This document shows, piece after piece, positions 16,586 to 24,512 of a DNA stretch of 64,000 nt. The first letter of the stretch is position 1. Every line of letters starts with the position of its first letter. The position numbers and the translations under genes were made by a program. This stretch comes from DASRFA01 sp035651755 (lineage in GTDB: Bacteria; Desulfobacterota; Binatia; UBA12015). The notes under the pieces are model-generated. The model made no database searches, was not told the origin of the DNA, and worked only from the letters and a program-made list of their open reading frames with translations. Location of the stretch: the NCBI GenBank assembly GCA_035651755.1, contig DASRFA010000043.1, positions 205,306 through 269,305 on the forward strand, written 5' to 3'.

Positions 16586-17143
16586 ATGGCGTCGCCATCG
16601 AATCCTTCCGGACCTCCGGCACCGGCCGGCCTCCCGCACGCGCAGGCGACGCCGGCCGTGAGCCGGCGCGGCTTCCTCTTCAAGCTCGGGCTCGCCATCA
16701 ACGCGGTCGCGGCGACGCTCTTCGCGATCCCGATCGTCGGCTACGTGCTCTCGCCCGCGCGCAAGCGCGCGTGGCAGGCCTGGATCCCGCTCGGCAGCCT
16801 CGACGACTTCCCCGTCAAGCAGACCCGGCTCGCGACCTACGAGAACCCCTTCACCGTCCCGTGGGACGGAATGACGGCACACACGCCGTGCTGGGTGCGC
16901 CGCATCGACGATCGGCAGTTCCAGGTGTTCGCGATCAACTGCACCCACCTCGGCTGCCCGGTGCGGTGGTTCCCGGAGTCCGGCCTCTTCATGTGCCCGT
17001 GCCACGGCGGCGTCTACTACGAGGACGGCCAGCGCGCGTCGGGGCCGCCGCCGCGCGGCCTCTACCAGTACGAGTACAAGGTCCAGGACGGAAAGCTCTG
17101 GGTCCGCGGCGGACAGATCCCGACCCTCTCGGAGCCCGTGTGA
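16586..17143 (+). CDS. qcrA: Rieske [2Fe-2S] protein of the bc complex
   Basis: A 185-residue high-potential iron-sulphur subunit. A single N-terminal transmembrane anchor (GLAINAVAATLFAIPIVGYVL, residues about 34-54) follows an RRGF motif (residues 30-33) that suits Tat export. Cluster box 1 is CTHLGC (Cys119, His121, the disulphide Cys124). Box 2 is CPCHGG (Cys137, disulphide Cys139, His140). The Pro-rich GPPPRGL tail is normal. A GAGGAA ribosome-binding site precedes the ATG. It should carry electrons from quinol at the Qo site of the adjacent cytochrome b to the fused cytochrome c. The cytochrome b gene starts 31 bases later. Confidence 0.95.
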   Translation: MASPSNPSGPPAPAGLPHAQATPAVSRRGFLFKLGLAINAVAATLFAIPIVGYVLSPARKRAWQAWIPLGSLDDFPVKQTRLATYENPFTVPWDGMTAHTPCWVRRIDDRQFQVFAINCTHLGCPVRWFPESGLFMCPCHGGVYYEDGQRASGPPPRGLYQYEYKVQDGKLWVRGGQIPTLSEPV

Positions 17144-17174
17144 GACGCGGGCGGGCCCGGCGCAGAGGCGCGCG

Positions 17175-18665
17175 ATGACGCGAGGCCGCCTGCAATCGGT
17201 CGCGGACTGGCTGGAGGAGCGCCTCCGCTGGAAGGAGCTCATCCTCCCTTCCGCGACGCACCCGGTGCCGAGCAACACGGCGAGCTGGTGGTACGTCTTC
17301 GGGAGCGCGACCCTGGTGCTGTTCATCCTCCAGATCGCGACCGGGATCTGCCTCGCGCTCGTCTACGTCCCGTCGGCGAGCGAGGCGTGGGGAAGCCTCG
17401 AGTACCTGAACTACGAGCAACCGGCCGGCTGGTTCCTGCGCGCGATGCACGCCTGGGGATCGAACTTCATGGTCGGCATGATGACCATCCACCTCGTACA
17501 GGTGTTCCTCTTCGGCGCCTTCAAGTACCCGCGCGAGCTCACCTGGATCGTGGGCGTCGTGCTCTTCCTCTGCACGCTCGGCATGGCGTTCACGGGCCAG
17601 GTGCTCCGCTTCGACCAGGACGCGTACTGGGGCCTCGGGATCGGCGCCGCGATGATCGGGCGCGTGCCGCTGCTCGGCTCGCAGCTCGTCCACTTGATCC
17701 TCGGAGGGCCGATCATCGCCGGCGAGACGTTGTCGCGCTTCTTCGCGCTCCACGTCTTCGCGATCCCGGCGGCGCTGATCGCGCTCGTGGGCGTCCACCT
17801 CCTCCTGGTCGTGAAGGTCGGGATCAACGAGTGGCCGATGCCGGGCCGCCTCGTGAGCCGCGAGACGTACCGGAAGCAGTACGACGAGCTCGTGCACCGG
17901 GACGGCGTGCCGTTCTTTCCGGATGCCGCGCAGCGCGACATGGTCTTCGCGGGCCTCACGATCCTCGCGGTCGTCGCGTGCGCGGCGATCTTCGGCCCGG
18001 CCGGTCCGAACGGCGAGCCCGACCCGACGATCATCGACACGGTCCCCCGGCCCGACTTCTTCTTCCTCTCGCTCTTCGCGGCGTTCGCGCTCCTCCCGCC
18101 GTACATGGAGACGGTCCTCATCCTGACGGCGCCCGTGATCGGCATCGTGTTCCTCTTCCTCCTGCCCTTCCTCTTCGGGACCGGCGAGAAGAGCTGGAAG
18201 GCCCGGCCGATGGCCGTCCTGTCCGTCGTGATCGCGTTCGTGACGCTCGGGACGCTCACCTGGCTCGGGATCACGTCGCCGTGGTCGCCGGACATGGACG
18301 CGTGGAGCGGCTCGCCGACGCCGGTCGCGTACGTGAAGGGCAGATCGCCGCTCGAGCTGCAGGGCGCGCTCGTCGTGCAGAGCAAGCAGTGCCGGAACTG
18401 CCACAGCCTGGGCGGCGAGGGCGGCGAGCGCGGCCCGGCTCTCGACGACGTCGCGACACGCTTGACGCGCGATCAGCTGATCCGCCAGGTCGTCCAGGGC
18501 GGCGGCAACATGCCGGCGTACGGGAAGAACCTGAGCCCGGCCGAGGTGAGCGCGCTGGTCGCGTTCCTCGAGACGATGCACCCCGGGCGGGAGCCCGCCG
18601 AGCGCGGCTCGACCGTTCCGGCCGCGCCCGCGTCGGCGAGCCGCGCGACCGACCCGGCGTCCTGA
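17175..18665 (+). CDS. qcrB: Cytochrome b with fused C-terminal cytochrome c
   Basis: Quinol-oxidising subunit, 496 residues: a full-length cytochrome b (about eight helices) plus a cytochrome c domain. Haem b ligands are His92/His106 in the second helix and His193/His208 in the fourth. The 15-residue step in the latter pair is the b6-type spacing. The Qo-site PEWY motif reads PDFF (near residue 294). After the last helix (about 370), residues 406-465 form the haem c domain: CRNCH at Cys406 and a distal Met in GGNMPAYG. The fusion probably replaces cytochrome c1. The final about 25 residues are low-complexity. Family assignment is firm. The fused haem's exact partner is inferred. Confidence 0.94.
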   Translation: MTRGRLQSVADWLEERLRWKELILPSATHPVPSNTASWWYVFGSATLVLFILQIATGICLALVYVPSASEAWGSLEYLNYEQPAGWFLRAMHAWGSNFMVGMMTIHLVQVFLFGAFKYPRELTWIVGVVLFLCTLGMAFTGQVLRFDQDAYWGLGIGAAMIGRVPLLGSQLVHLILGGPIIAGETLSRFFALHVFAIPAALIALVGVHLLLVVKVGINEWPMPGRLVSRETYRKQYDELVHRDGVPFFPDAAQRDMVFAGLTILAVVACAAIFGPAGPNGEPDPTIIDTVPRPDFFFLSLFAAFALLPPYMETVLILTAPVIGIVFLFLLPFLFGTGEKSWKARPMAVLSVVIAFVTLGTLTWLGITSPWSPDMDAWSGSPTPVAYVKGRSPLELQGALVVQSKQCRNCHSLGGEGGERGPALDDVATRLTRDQLIRQVVQGGGNMPAYGKNLSPAEVSALVAFLETMHPGREPAERGSTVPAAPASASRATDPAS

Positions 18666-18687
18666 GCGGCGACACTCGAGTGAGCCG

Positions 18688-21012
18688 GTGAGCATCGCGG
18701 CCTGGCTCGCGCTCGCGCGTTGGCGGGTCGACCCGCTTCCCGTTGCGACGATCGCGCTCGCGGCGCTCGTCTACGCGCGGGGGTGGCGCATGCTGCGCCG
18801 GCAGATGCCGGAGCGCTTCCCGCCCTGGCGGCTCGCCGCCTTCCTGGCCGGGCTCGCGGCGCTTCTGCTCGCGATCGCTTCGCCGATCGACGCGCTCGCC
18901 GCCGTCTCGCTGTCGCTCCACATGCTCCAGCACCTCCTCCTGACGATGGTCGCGCCGCCGCTCCTTTGGCTCGGCGCGCCCGCGATCCCGCTCCTCCGCG
19001 GGCTGCCGCGCGCCCTCGCGCGCGATGCGCTCGGCCCGTTCCTCGCGTGGCCGGCGCTCCGGCGCGGGTTCCGCACGCTGACGCATCCCGTCGCCGGCTT
19101 CGCGGCCTTCGTCGCGGCCCTCTGGCTCTGGCACGTGCCGTCGCTCTACGAGCTCGCGCTCGCGTCGCGCGGCTGGCACGTCGTCGAGCACGCGTCGTTC
19201 GTCGCGGGCGCCCTCCTCTTCTGGTGGCCGGTCGTGCAGCCGTGGCCGAGCGTGCCCCACTGGGCGCGCTGGGCGATGCTTCCCTACCTCGCGCTCGCGG
19301 ACCTCCTGAACACGGTCTTCGCCGCCGTCTTCGCGTTCTCGGATCGCGTCCTCTACCCGACGTACGCGAGCGCTCCCCGACTTCTCGGCGGCAGCGCGCT
19401 CGCCGACCAGGCGCTCGCCGGCGCGATCATGTGGGTGCCCGGCCAGGTCGCGTTCCTCGTCCCCGCGGCGCTCATCTTGAGCGGCCTCCTTTCGCCGCGC
19501 GCGCCCGCCGCCGCTGCGGCCATGCCGACGCGAGCGCACGAGCCGTCGGCCGCGCTCCGGCCTGCGCGTTTCGCCGCCGTGACCGCGTCGCGCGGCGCCG
19601 CCGGCCGCCGGCTCGACGTCCTCGCCGTTCCGGTGCTCGGACCGATCCTCCGGGCCGGCGTCGTCCGGCGCGCGGCCCAGGCGACGCTGCTCGTGGTCGC
19701 GCTCGCCGTCGTCGTCGACGGCCTCCGCGGCCCGCAGATGAGCCCGATGAACCTCGCCGGCTTGCTGCCCTGGACGGTGTTCCGCGGCGCTTCCGTCATC
19801 GCGCTCCTGGTCGCGGGGAACCTCTTCTGCTTCGCGTGCCCGTTCATGCTGCCGCGCGCGATCGCGAAGCGACTGCTCCCCGCAGCGCGGCGCTGGCCGC
19901 GCGCGCTCCGCTCGAAGTGGCTCGCGGTCGCGCTGCTTGTGGCGTTGCTGGCGGCCTACGAGGCGTTCGACCCGTGGGATGCCCCGCGCTGGACGGCGTG
20001 GATCGTCGTCGTCTACTTCGCGGCCGCGTTCGCGATCGACGGCGTCTTCCGCGGCGCGGCCTTCTGCAAGTACGTCTGCCCGATCGGGCAGTTCCAGTTC
20101 GCGACCGCGAGCCTCTCGCCGCTCGAGGTCGCGGTGCGCGAGCCCGCGACGTGCGCCTCCTGCACGACGCACGACTGCCTCCGCGGACACGGCGCGCTCG
20201 GCGGCTGCGAGACCGACCTCTTCCTTCCGCGCAAGGCGGGCAGCCTCGACTGCACGTTCTGCCTCGACTGCGCGCGGGCGTGTCCGCACGACAACGTCGG
20301 GCTTCTCGCCGTCGTGCCGGCCAGCGACCTCGCGCGCGACGCTCGCCGCTCGTCGTTCGGCCGACTGTCGCGGCGGCCGGACGTCGCGGCGCTCGCCCTC
20401 GTGCTCGTCTTCGGCGCGTTCGCGAACGCGGCCGGCATGATCGCACCCGCCGCGCGGCTCGAGGAGGCGCTCGCGGCCGCGCTCGGGCCGGCGTCTCCGC
20501 GCGTCGCGACCGCAGCATGGATCGCGGCGTCGGTCGTCGCGCTTCCGGCGCTGGCGGCGCTCGCGTGCGCCGGCGTCGCGCGCGCCCTTGCGGGGGGCGC
20601 GCTCCCGGTGCGCGAGCTCGTCTGCCGCTTCGCGCTCGCGCTCCTCCCGCTCGGGGTCGCGATGTGGGCCGCACACGTGGTCTTCCACCTCGTCACCGGC
20701 GCCGGCGCGGTGCTCCCCGCGCTCCAGCGGGCCCTTCTCGATGCGGGCATCCCGCTCGCCGGCCGGCCCGACTGGGCCGCGGCGCGCGCCGCCGCGCCCG
20801 AATGGCTCCTGCCGGCGAAGCTCGCGCTGCTGGACGCCGGATTCTGCTTGACGGTCGTGACGGGCTGGCGGATTGCCCGCCAGCTCGCCGAGCGGGCGCG
20901 GCCCGCGCTCGCGCTTCTCGCGCCGTGGGCTGGGCTCGCCGCGGCGCTCTGGGTGGCCGGCGTCTGGATCCTCGTGCAACCGATGGAGATGCGGGGCACG
21001 ATGGTGCACTGA
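18688..21012 (+). CDS. CtaG-like oxidase assembly domain fused to a membrane 4Fe-4S ferredoxin domain
   Basis: A 774-residue two-part membrane protein. Residues about 1-275 match the CtaG family of caa3 assembly factors: hydrophobic helices with SLHMLQHLLLTMVAPPLL, WLWHVPSLYELAL, and the His-containing VVEHASFVAGALLFWWPV. After a flexible Ala-rich linker, residues about 310-774 form a NapH/CcoG-like domain: LFCFACPFMLPRA and CKYVCPIGQF Cys pairs on helices. Two ferredoxin-like clusters follow (CASCTTHDC from Cys489, and CTFCLDCARACPH from Cys522), then more helices. The GTG start is 22 bases after the cytochrome b stop. CtaG proteins help insert copper into the oxidase. The attached iron-sulphur module suggests redox chemistry in the same step, by inference. 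Confidence 0.85.
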   Translation: MSIAAWLALARWRVDPLPVATIALAALVYARGWRMLRRQMPERFPPWRLAAFLAGLAALLLAIASPIDALAAVSLSLHMLQHLLLTMVAPPLLWLGAPAIPLLRGLPRALARDALGPFLAWPALRRGFRTLTHPVAGFAAFVAALWLWHVPSLYELALASRGWHVVEHASFVAGALLFWWPVVQPWPSVPHWARWAMLPYLALADLLNTVFAAVFAFSDRVLYPTYASAPRLLGGSALADQALAGAIMWVPGQVAFLVPAALILSGLLSPRAPAAAAAMPTRAHEPSAALRPARFAAVTASRGAAGRRLDVLAVPVLGPILRAGVVRRAAQATLLVVALAVVVDGLRGPQMSPMNLAGLLPWTVFRGASVIALLVAGNLFCFACPFMLPRAIAKRLLPAARRWPRALRSKWLAVALLVALLAAYEAFDPWDAPRWTAWIVVVYFAAAFAIDGVFRGAAFCKYVCPIGQFQFATASLSPLEVAVREPATCASCTTHDCLRGHGALGGCETDLFLPRKAGSLDCTFCLDCARACPHDNVGLLAVVPASDLARDARRSSFGRLSRRPDVAALALVLVFGAFANAAGMIAPAARLEEALAAALGPASPRVATAAWIAASVVALPALAALACAGVARALAGGALPVRELVCRFALALLPLGVAMWAAHVVFHLVTGAGAVLPALQRALLDAGIPLAGRPDWAAARAAAPEWLLPAKLALLDAGFCLTVVTGWRIARQLAERARPALALLAPWAGLAAALWVAGVWILVQPMEMRGTMVH

Positions 21013-21025
21013 GCGGGGGTTTCCA

Positions 21026-21324
21026 ATGGAAGCGTCACCGATCGAGTGCCTGGGCGTGGACCACGTCGATCTGACGGTGAACGATTGCGACGCTTCGGTC
21101 GCGTTGTATGCCCGCGTGCTGGGCTGGCTCGGTTTCCGGCGCGTCGAGGAGGCGAGCGTGGTCGTGTTCGAGAACGGGACGGCGCGGGCGACTACGCCGC
21201 CTTCTTCGCCGATCCCGACGGGATGAAGCTCGAGGTCGTCCACCACCCGCGCGGCTACTGGCGCGGGACGCCGGCCGACGGCGCGGACGCGCGGCCGCGC
21301 TCGGCGGCAGCCGGGACGACTTGA
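21026..21324 (+). pseudogene. Remnant of a VOC (glyoxalase-fold) protein
   Basis: The first about 53 codons from the ATG at 21026 read as a normal VOC start (VDHVDLTVNDCDASVALYARVLGWLGF). The expected 60-residue middle is then absent. The family C-terminal segment (GDYAAFFADPDGMKLEVVHHP) continues in another frame from about 21185. An internal deletion plus frameshift leaves no complete beta-alpha-beta fold. It lies inside the respiratory operon. An intact copy may have been lost recently, since the ends are still well conserved. Confidence 0.75.
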
Positions 21325-21854
21325 TCGGAACCGGCGGAGCGCGCGCGGTGGCCGCGTCGGCGATCGCGTGCGCGCTCGCGGCGCTGCCCGCGCGCGGCGA
21401 CGTGCCGGGCGTCGTCGCGAGCGGCCCTGCAGGCCCGTTCACGGTGACGGTGCTCGCGGATCCGGCGCCCCTCCGCGTCGGTCCCATCGAGCTGCGCGTC
21501 GTGGTGCAGGCAGTCGACGACGCCAAGCCGATCCCCGACGCCCGCGTCGCGGTCCGGCTCGAGCGCGTCGGCGGACCGCGGTCCGCCGACGCCGCGATCG
21601 AGCTCGAAGCCGAGCCCGAGCCGCCGTCCGGCGCCGCGTACTCGATGCGCGCACCGCTCGTTCAGGCCGGGACCTGGCGCGCCACCGTCTCGGTCGAGCG
21701 AGGTCGCGACCGCGGCACGCTGGCGACCGAGATCCGCGTCGACGATGCCCCGCGGACCGTCGCGGCGCTGTGGCCCTACCTCGCTGCGCCGTTCGCGGCC
21801 CTCGCGCTCTACGCCCTGCAGCAGGCGCTCGCGCGACGCCTCGGACGCACCTGA
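21321..21854 (+). CDS. Exported, C-terminally membrane-anchored protein with FixH/YtkA-like domain
   Basis: A 177-residue protein, last in the respiratory operon. It has an N-terminal signal (AASAIACALAALPARG), then one Ig-like beta domain (residues about 35-140) built like FixH/YtkA modules (GPFTVTVLADPAPLRVGPIELRVVV, then IPDARVAVRLERV). A C-terminal hydrophobic helix (LWPYLAAPFAALALYALQQAL) ends in a basic tail, giving a periplasmic domain held to the inner membrane. FixH/YtkA-type proteins often sit in copper-handling or oxidase-maturation operons, which suits this place, but no metal-binding motif is evident. The TTG at 21321 overlaps the VOC remnant stop. A GTG at 21348 is an alternative start. 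Confidence 0.6.
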   Translation: MIGTGGARAVAASAIACALAALPARGDVPGVVASGPAGPFTVTVLADPAPLRVGPIELRVVVQAVDDAKPIPDARVAVRLERVGGPRSADAAIELEAEPEPPSGAAYSMRAPLVQAGTWRATVSVERGRDRGTLATEIRVDDAPRTVAALWPYLAAPFAALALYALQQALARRLGRT

Positions 21855-21870
21855 GGCGCGGTGACCGCGG

Positions 21871-21901
21871 CCGCCGCGCCGACACCCGGTCGGCGCGGCG
21901 G
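21871..21901. terminator. Strong GC hairpin between convergent genes
   Basis: A perfect 13-bp inverted repeat (CCGCCGCGCCGAC, 21871-21883, against 21889-21901) with a 5-base loop. It lies in the 55 bases between the ends of the respiratory operon and the convergent Big_2 gene. No T-run follows on either strand. In a very GC-rich genome it is still a plausible bidirectional transcription stop. Confidence 0.6.
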
Positions 21902-21909
21902 ACGCGGCG

Positions 21910-24258
21910 TCACGGCACGGTCACGTCGACGAAGTTCGTCGCGGTCTTTCCGCTCGACGGGTCGAACGCCGTGATGCGAGCGCTGCCGCGGCCAACGGCG
22001 GTCATGACGCCGTGGCTGCCGGCCTCGTTGCTCACGATCACGACGTTCGTGTCGCTGCTCGAGAAGATCACGCCCTGGGTGATCTTCTTCGTCGTGATGA
22101 TGTCGAGGAAGTGAGCTCGCGCCTCGACGATTCGCGCCTCGAGCAGCGGGATGACGCGCGCCTCGGGGATGAGCTCGAAGCTCGCGACGAGGCCTTGCGT
22201 GCGGAACGAGGACGTCGCTTCGAGGCCGCCCGGCAGCGACGCGCGCACCGTCGTCGTACCCTCGCGCGAGCCGCCGAAGACCGTGCCCGGCTCGGTCTCG
22301 CTGACGCGCGCCACGCTGGGATCGTCTGCGCTCCAGATGGCCTGCTTGGTGACGACCTTGATCGAGCCGTCGGCGCGCCGGCCCTGCGCGCGGAGCTTCG
22401 CCGCGGCGCTTCCGCGGACCGTCTTCGACGGCGGCACGATCTCGAGGCTCAGGATGCCCGGATCGACGACGACCGTCGCCGTGCCGGAGAGCGGCTTCGT
22501 CGGGTGCGCCGCCGTCAAGGTCGCGCCCCCCGCCTTGAGCAGCATCGCGAGGCCGGGATCGTCCTGGTTGTCGATCGAGACCACGTCGGGCGCGCTCGAA
22601 GACCAGCTCACGACCTTCGTCAGATCGCGCTCGTTCGGCTCGAACTGGTTGTCGTACCTGCCGATCGCGTGGAACTTCTTCTCGGTCAGCGCCTCGTCCT
22701 CGAACGACGCGGGCGTGACGTCGATGCCGACGAGGCGGCCGATCACCTGGATCTCGCCGGAGACCGACCCGGTGTCGCACTGCGCGGTGATCGTGGCGGT
22801 CTTCCGGCGCGCGCTCACGCCGGTCACCATGCCCTTGCCGGGCGAGGTGTTGTCGACGGACGCGATGTTCACGTTGTCGCTCGACCACTCGCACTTGTCG
22901 CTGATGTTCGAGGTGCCGCCTCCTTCGAAGGTGGCGCGCACCTTGAACTCGACCGTCTCGCCGAGGCCGACGATGCCCTCGCCGGTCTCCAGCGCAATCG
23001 ACTGGATGGCGCCGAGGACCTTCAGGTTGTCGGTCTGCGTCGACGCGAGCTGCGTAATCGGCTCGACGGCGTGGAGCGTCGCGGTCCCGCGCTCGAGGGC
23101 GACGACGTCGCCTCGGTCGTCGGAGGTGTTGCCGACGGTCGCGATGTCGGGGCCGATGATCGACCAGACGACCGCTTCCGCGAGGTCGCTCGTCTCCATT
23201 CCGTTCTGGAGGTGGCCGATGGCGTGCGCGCCCTTCTCCTCGCCCACGGCGAGCGACATCGACTTCACCTCGAGCGACACGAGGCGGCCCGCGACCTTGA
23301 CGGTCGCGCCGCCGCCCGAGAACACCGTCGAGAGGTTCCGCGCCGTATCGATGCAGTGGATCGTCGTCGTGCCGTCCGCGATGCCGCGCACGACGCCGCC
23401 TTCGATCTCGCCGTTCCCGACGGTCGCGACGTTCGCATTCGTCGAGACCCATTCGACGTCGGGCGTGAGGTTCGTGTGCGTGTCGTCCTCACGGTTGCCG
23501 ACGCAGCGGAGCGGCAGCCGGATCCGGCGTGCCGTCACCACCATGTCCGGATCGACGGAGAGGCTCGTGATCGCGGCCCGGACGGTCGTCGCGCCGTCGG
23601 TGTTGGTCGTGCCGCTGGCGAGATCGCGCGCGACGATGGTCGTCGTCCCGACCGACAGCGCGTGCACGACGCCCTTGTTCGGACCCGTGTTCTCGACGGT
23701 CGCGACCGCGGGATTCGTCGACGACCAGTCGACTTGGTCGGTGATGTCGAGCGTGAAGTCGTTTCCGTAGTCGCCGGTCGCCTTGAACTCGCGCACCTCG
23801 CCGGTCTCGAGCTTCTTGGTCGTCGGCTTCGTGGTGATCGAGACGATCGGCGGCGCGACGACGGTGACGTTCGACGAGCCGGTGGTCTTGTCGTCGTTGA
23901 ACGTGAAGGTAGCGCTGATCTTGACGGTGCCGGGCCCGACGGCGGTCACGACGCCGATGCTCCCGGCCGTCGTGCTCACGATGGCGACCCGGCTCGAGCC
24001 GGTCTTCCACGCCGCCAGGTTGGTCACGTCGCGAGACGTGCCGTCGCTGAAGTTGACGCGGGCCTGGAACTGCCGCGCCTGGCCGATCGTCATCTGGACC
24101 GGATTCGGGGTCACGGTGACGGACGACACCGTCGCGGCGCGGGCGGCGCCCGGCACGACGGAAACGACGAGAGCGGCGAGGAGGAGGAAACGGCTGGAGG
24201 AGAGGATGCGGGAGCTCAGGGCGTTCTTGTACGACGTTCGACGAGGCTCACCCGGCAT
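21910..24258 (-). CDS. Secreted protein of eight Big_2-type Ig-like repeats
   Basis: A 782-residue exported protein. After a basic N-terminus there is a signal peptide (FLLLAALVVSVVPGAARA, about residues 24-41). The whole mature chain is then made of about eight bacterial Ig-like (Big_2) repeats of 80-100 residues. Each opens with a strand such as SSVTVTPNPVQMTIG, has a WSSTNPAVATV-type core, a DNTGPNKGVV-type turn and ends GTTTIVA-like. There is no LPXTG, autotransporter or type IX sorting domain and no second membrane helix, so secretion or surface attachment is unclear. Such repeats are typical of adhesins and surface-layer-like proteins. The 254 bases upstream contain no gene. A purine-rich GGGAGGGAATGG box precedes the ATG. 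Confidence 0.85.
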   Translation of the reverse strand: MPGEPRRTSYKNALSSRILSSSRFLLLAALVVSVVPGAARAATVSSVTVTPNPVQMTIGQARQFQARVNFSDGTSRDVTNLAAWKTGSSRVAIVSTTAGSIGVVTAVGPGTVKISATFTFNDDKTTGSSNVTVVAPPIVSITTKPTTKKLETGEVREFKATGDYGNDFTLDITDQVDWSSTNPAVATVENTGPNKGVVHALSVGTTTIVARDLASGTTNTDGATTVRAAITSLSVDPDMVVTARRIRLPLRCVGNREDDTHTNLTPDVEWVSTNANVATVGNGEIEGGVVRGIADGTTTIHCIDTARNLSTVFSGGGATVKVAGRLVSLEVKSMSLAVGEEKGAHAIGHLQNGMETSDLAEAVVWSIIGPDIATVGNTSDDRGDVVALERGTATLHAVEPITQLASTQTDNLKVLGAIQSIALETGEGIVGLGETVEFKVRATFEGGGTSNISDKCEWSSDNVNIASVDNTSPGKGMVTGVSARRKTATITAQCDTGSVSGEIQVIGRLVGIDVTPASFEDEALTEKKFHAIGRYDNQFEPNERDLTKVVSWSSSAPDVVSIDNQDDPGLAMLLKAGGATLTAAHPTKPLSGTATVVVDPGILSLEIVPPSKTVRGSAAAKLRAQGRRADGSIKVVTKQAIWSADDPSVARVSETEPGTVFGGSREGTTTVRASLPGGLEATSSFRTQGLVASFELIPEARVIPLLEARIVEARAHFLDIITTKKITQGVIFSSSDTNVVIVSNEAGSHGVMTAVGRGSARITAFDPSSGKTATNFVDVTVP

Positions 24259-24512
24259 TCCATTCCCTCCCTGGCACGCGGTTTCCGGGCAGGTCCGCGG
24301 AAGGCAGCAATTCGGGTGCCACGGAGGCCGCCCAGGACCGCGCTACGGCCGGGCAGCTGGGGGGCACGGGTGCAAGGTCTGGCGGCCGCGCAAGGCGGCG
24401 GCTCCCGAGGCAGCGCCGAGCTCGGCGAAACAGGGGGCCACCGGCGACCCGACCGGGCAGGGGCCGCGTCCCCCCCGGAGCGACTCGCGGGGGCACGGCG
24501 GCCACCGTCCGG

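Noticed and set aside
24259..24512. Possible RNase P or other structured RNA between the Big_2 and tamB genes
   Set aside because: Only a short AGGGTGCAA-type likeness is seen. The universal RNase P core segments are missing.
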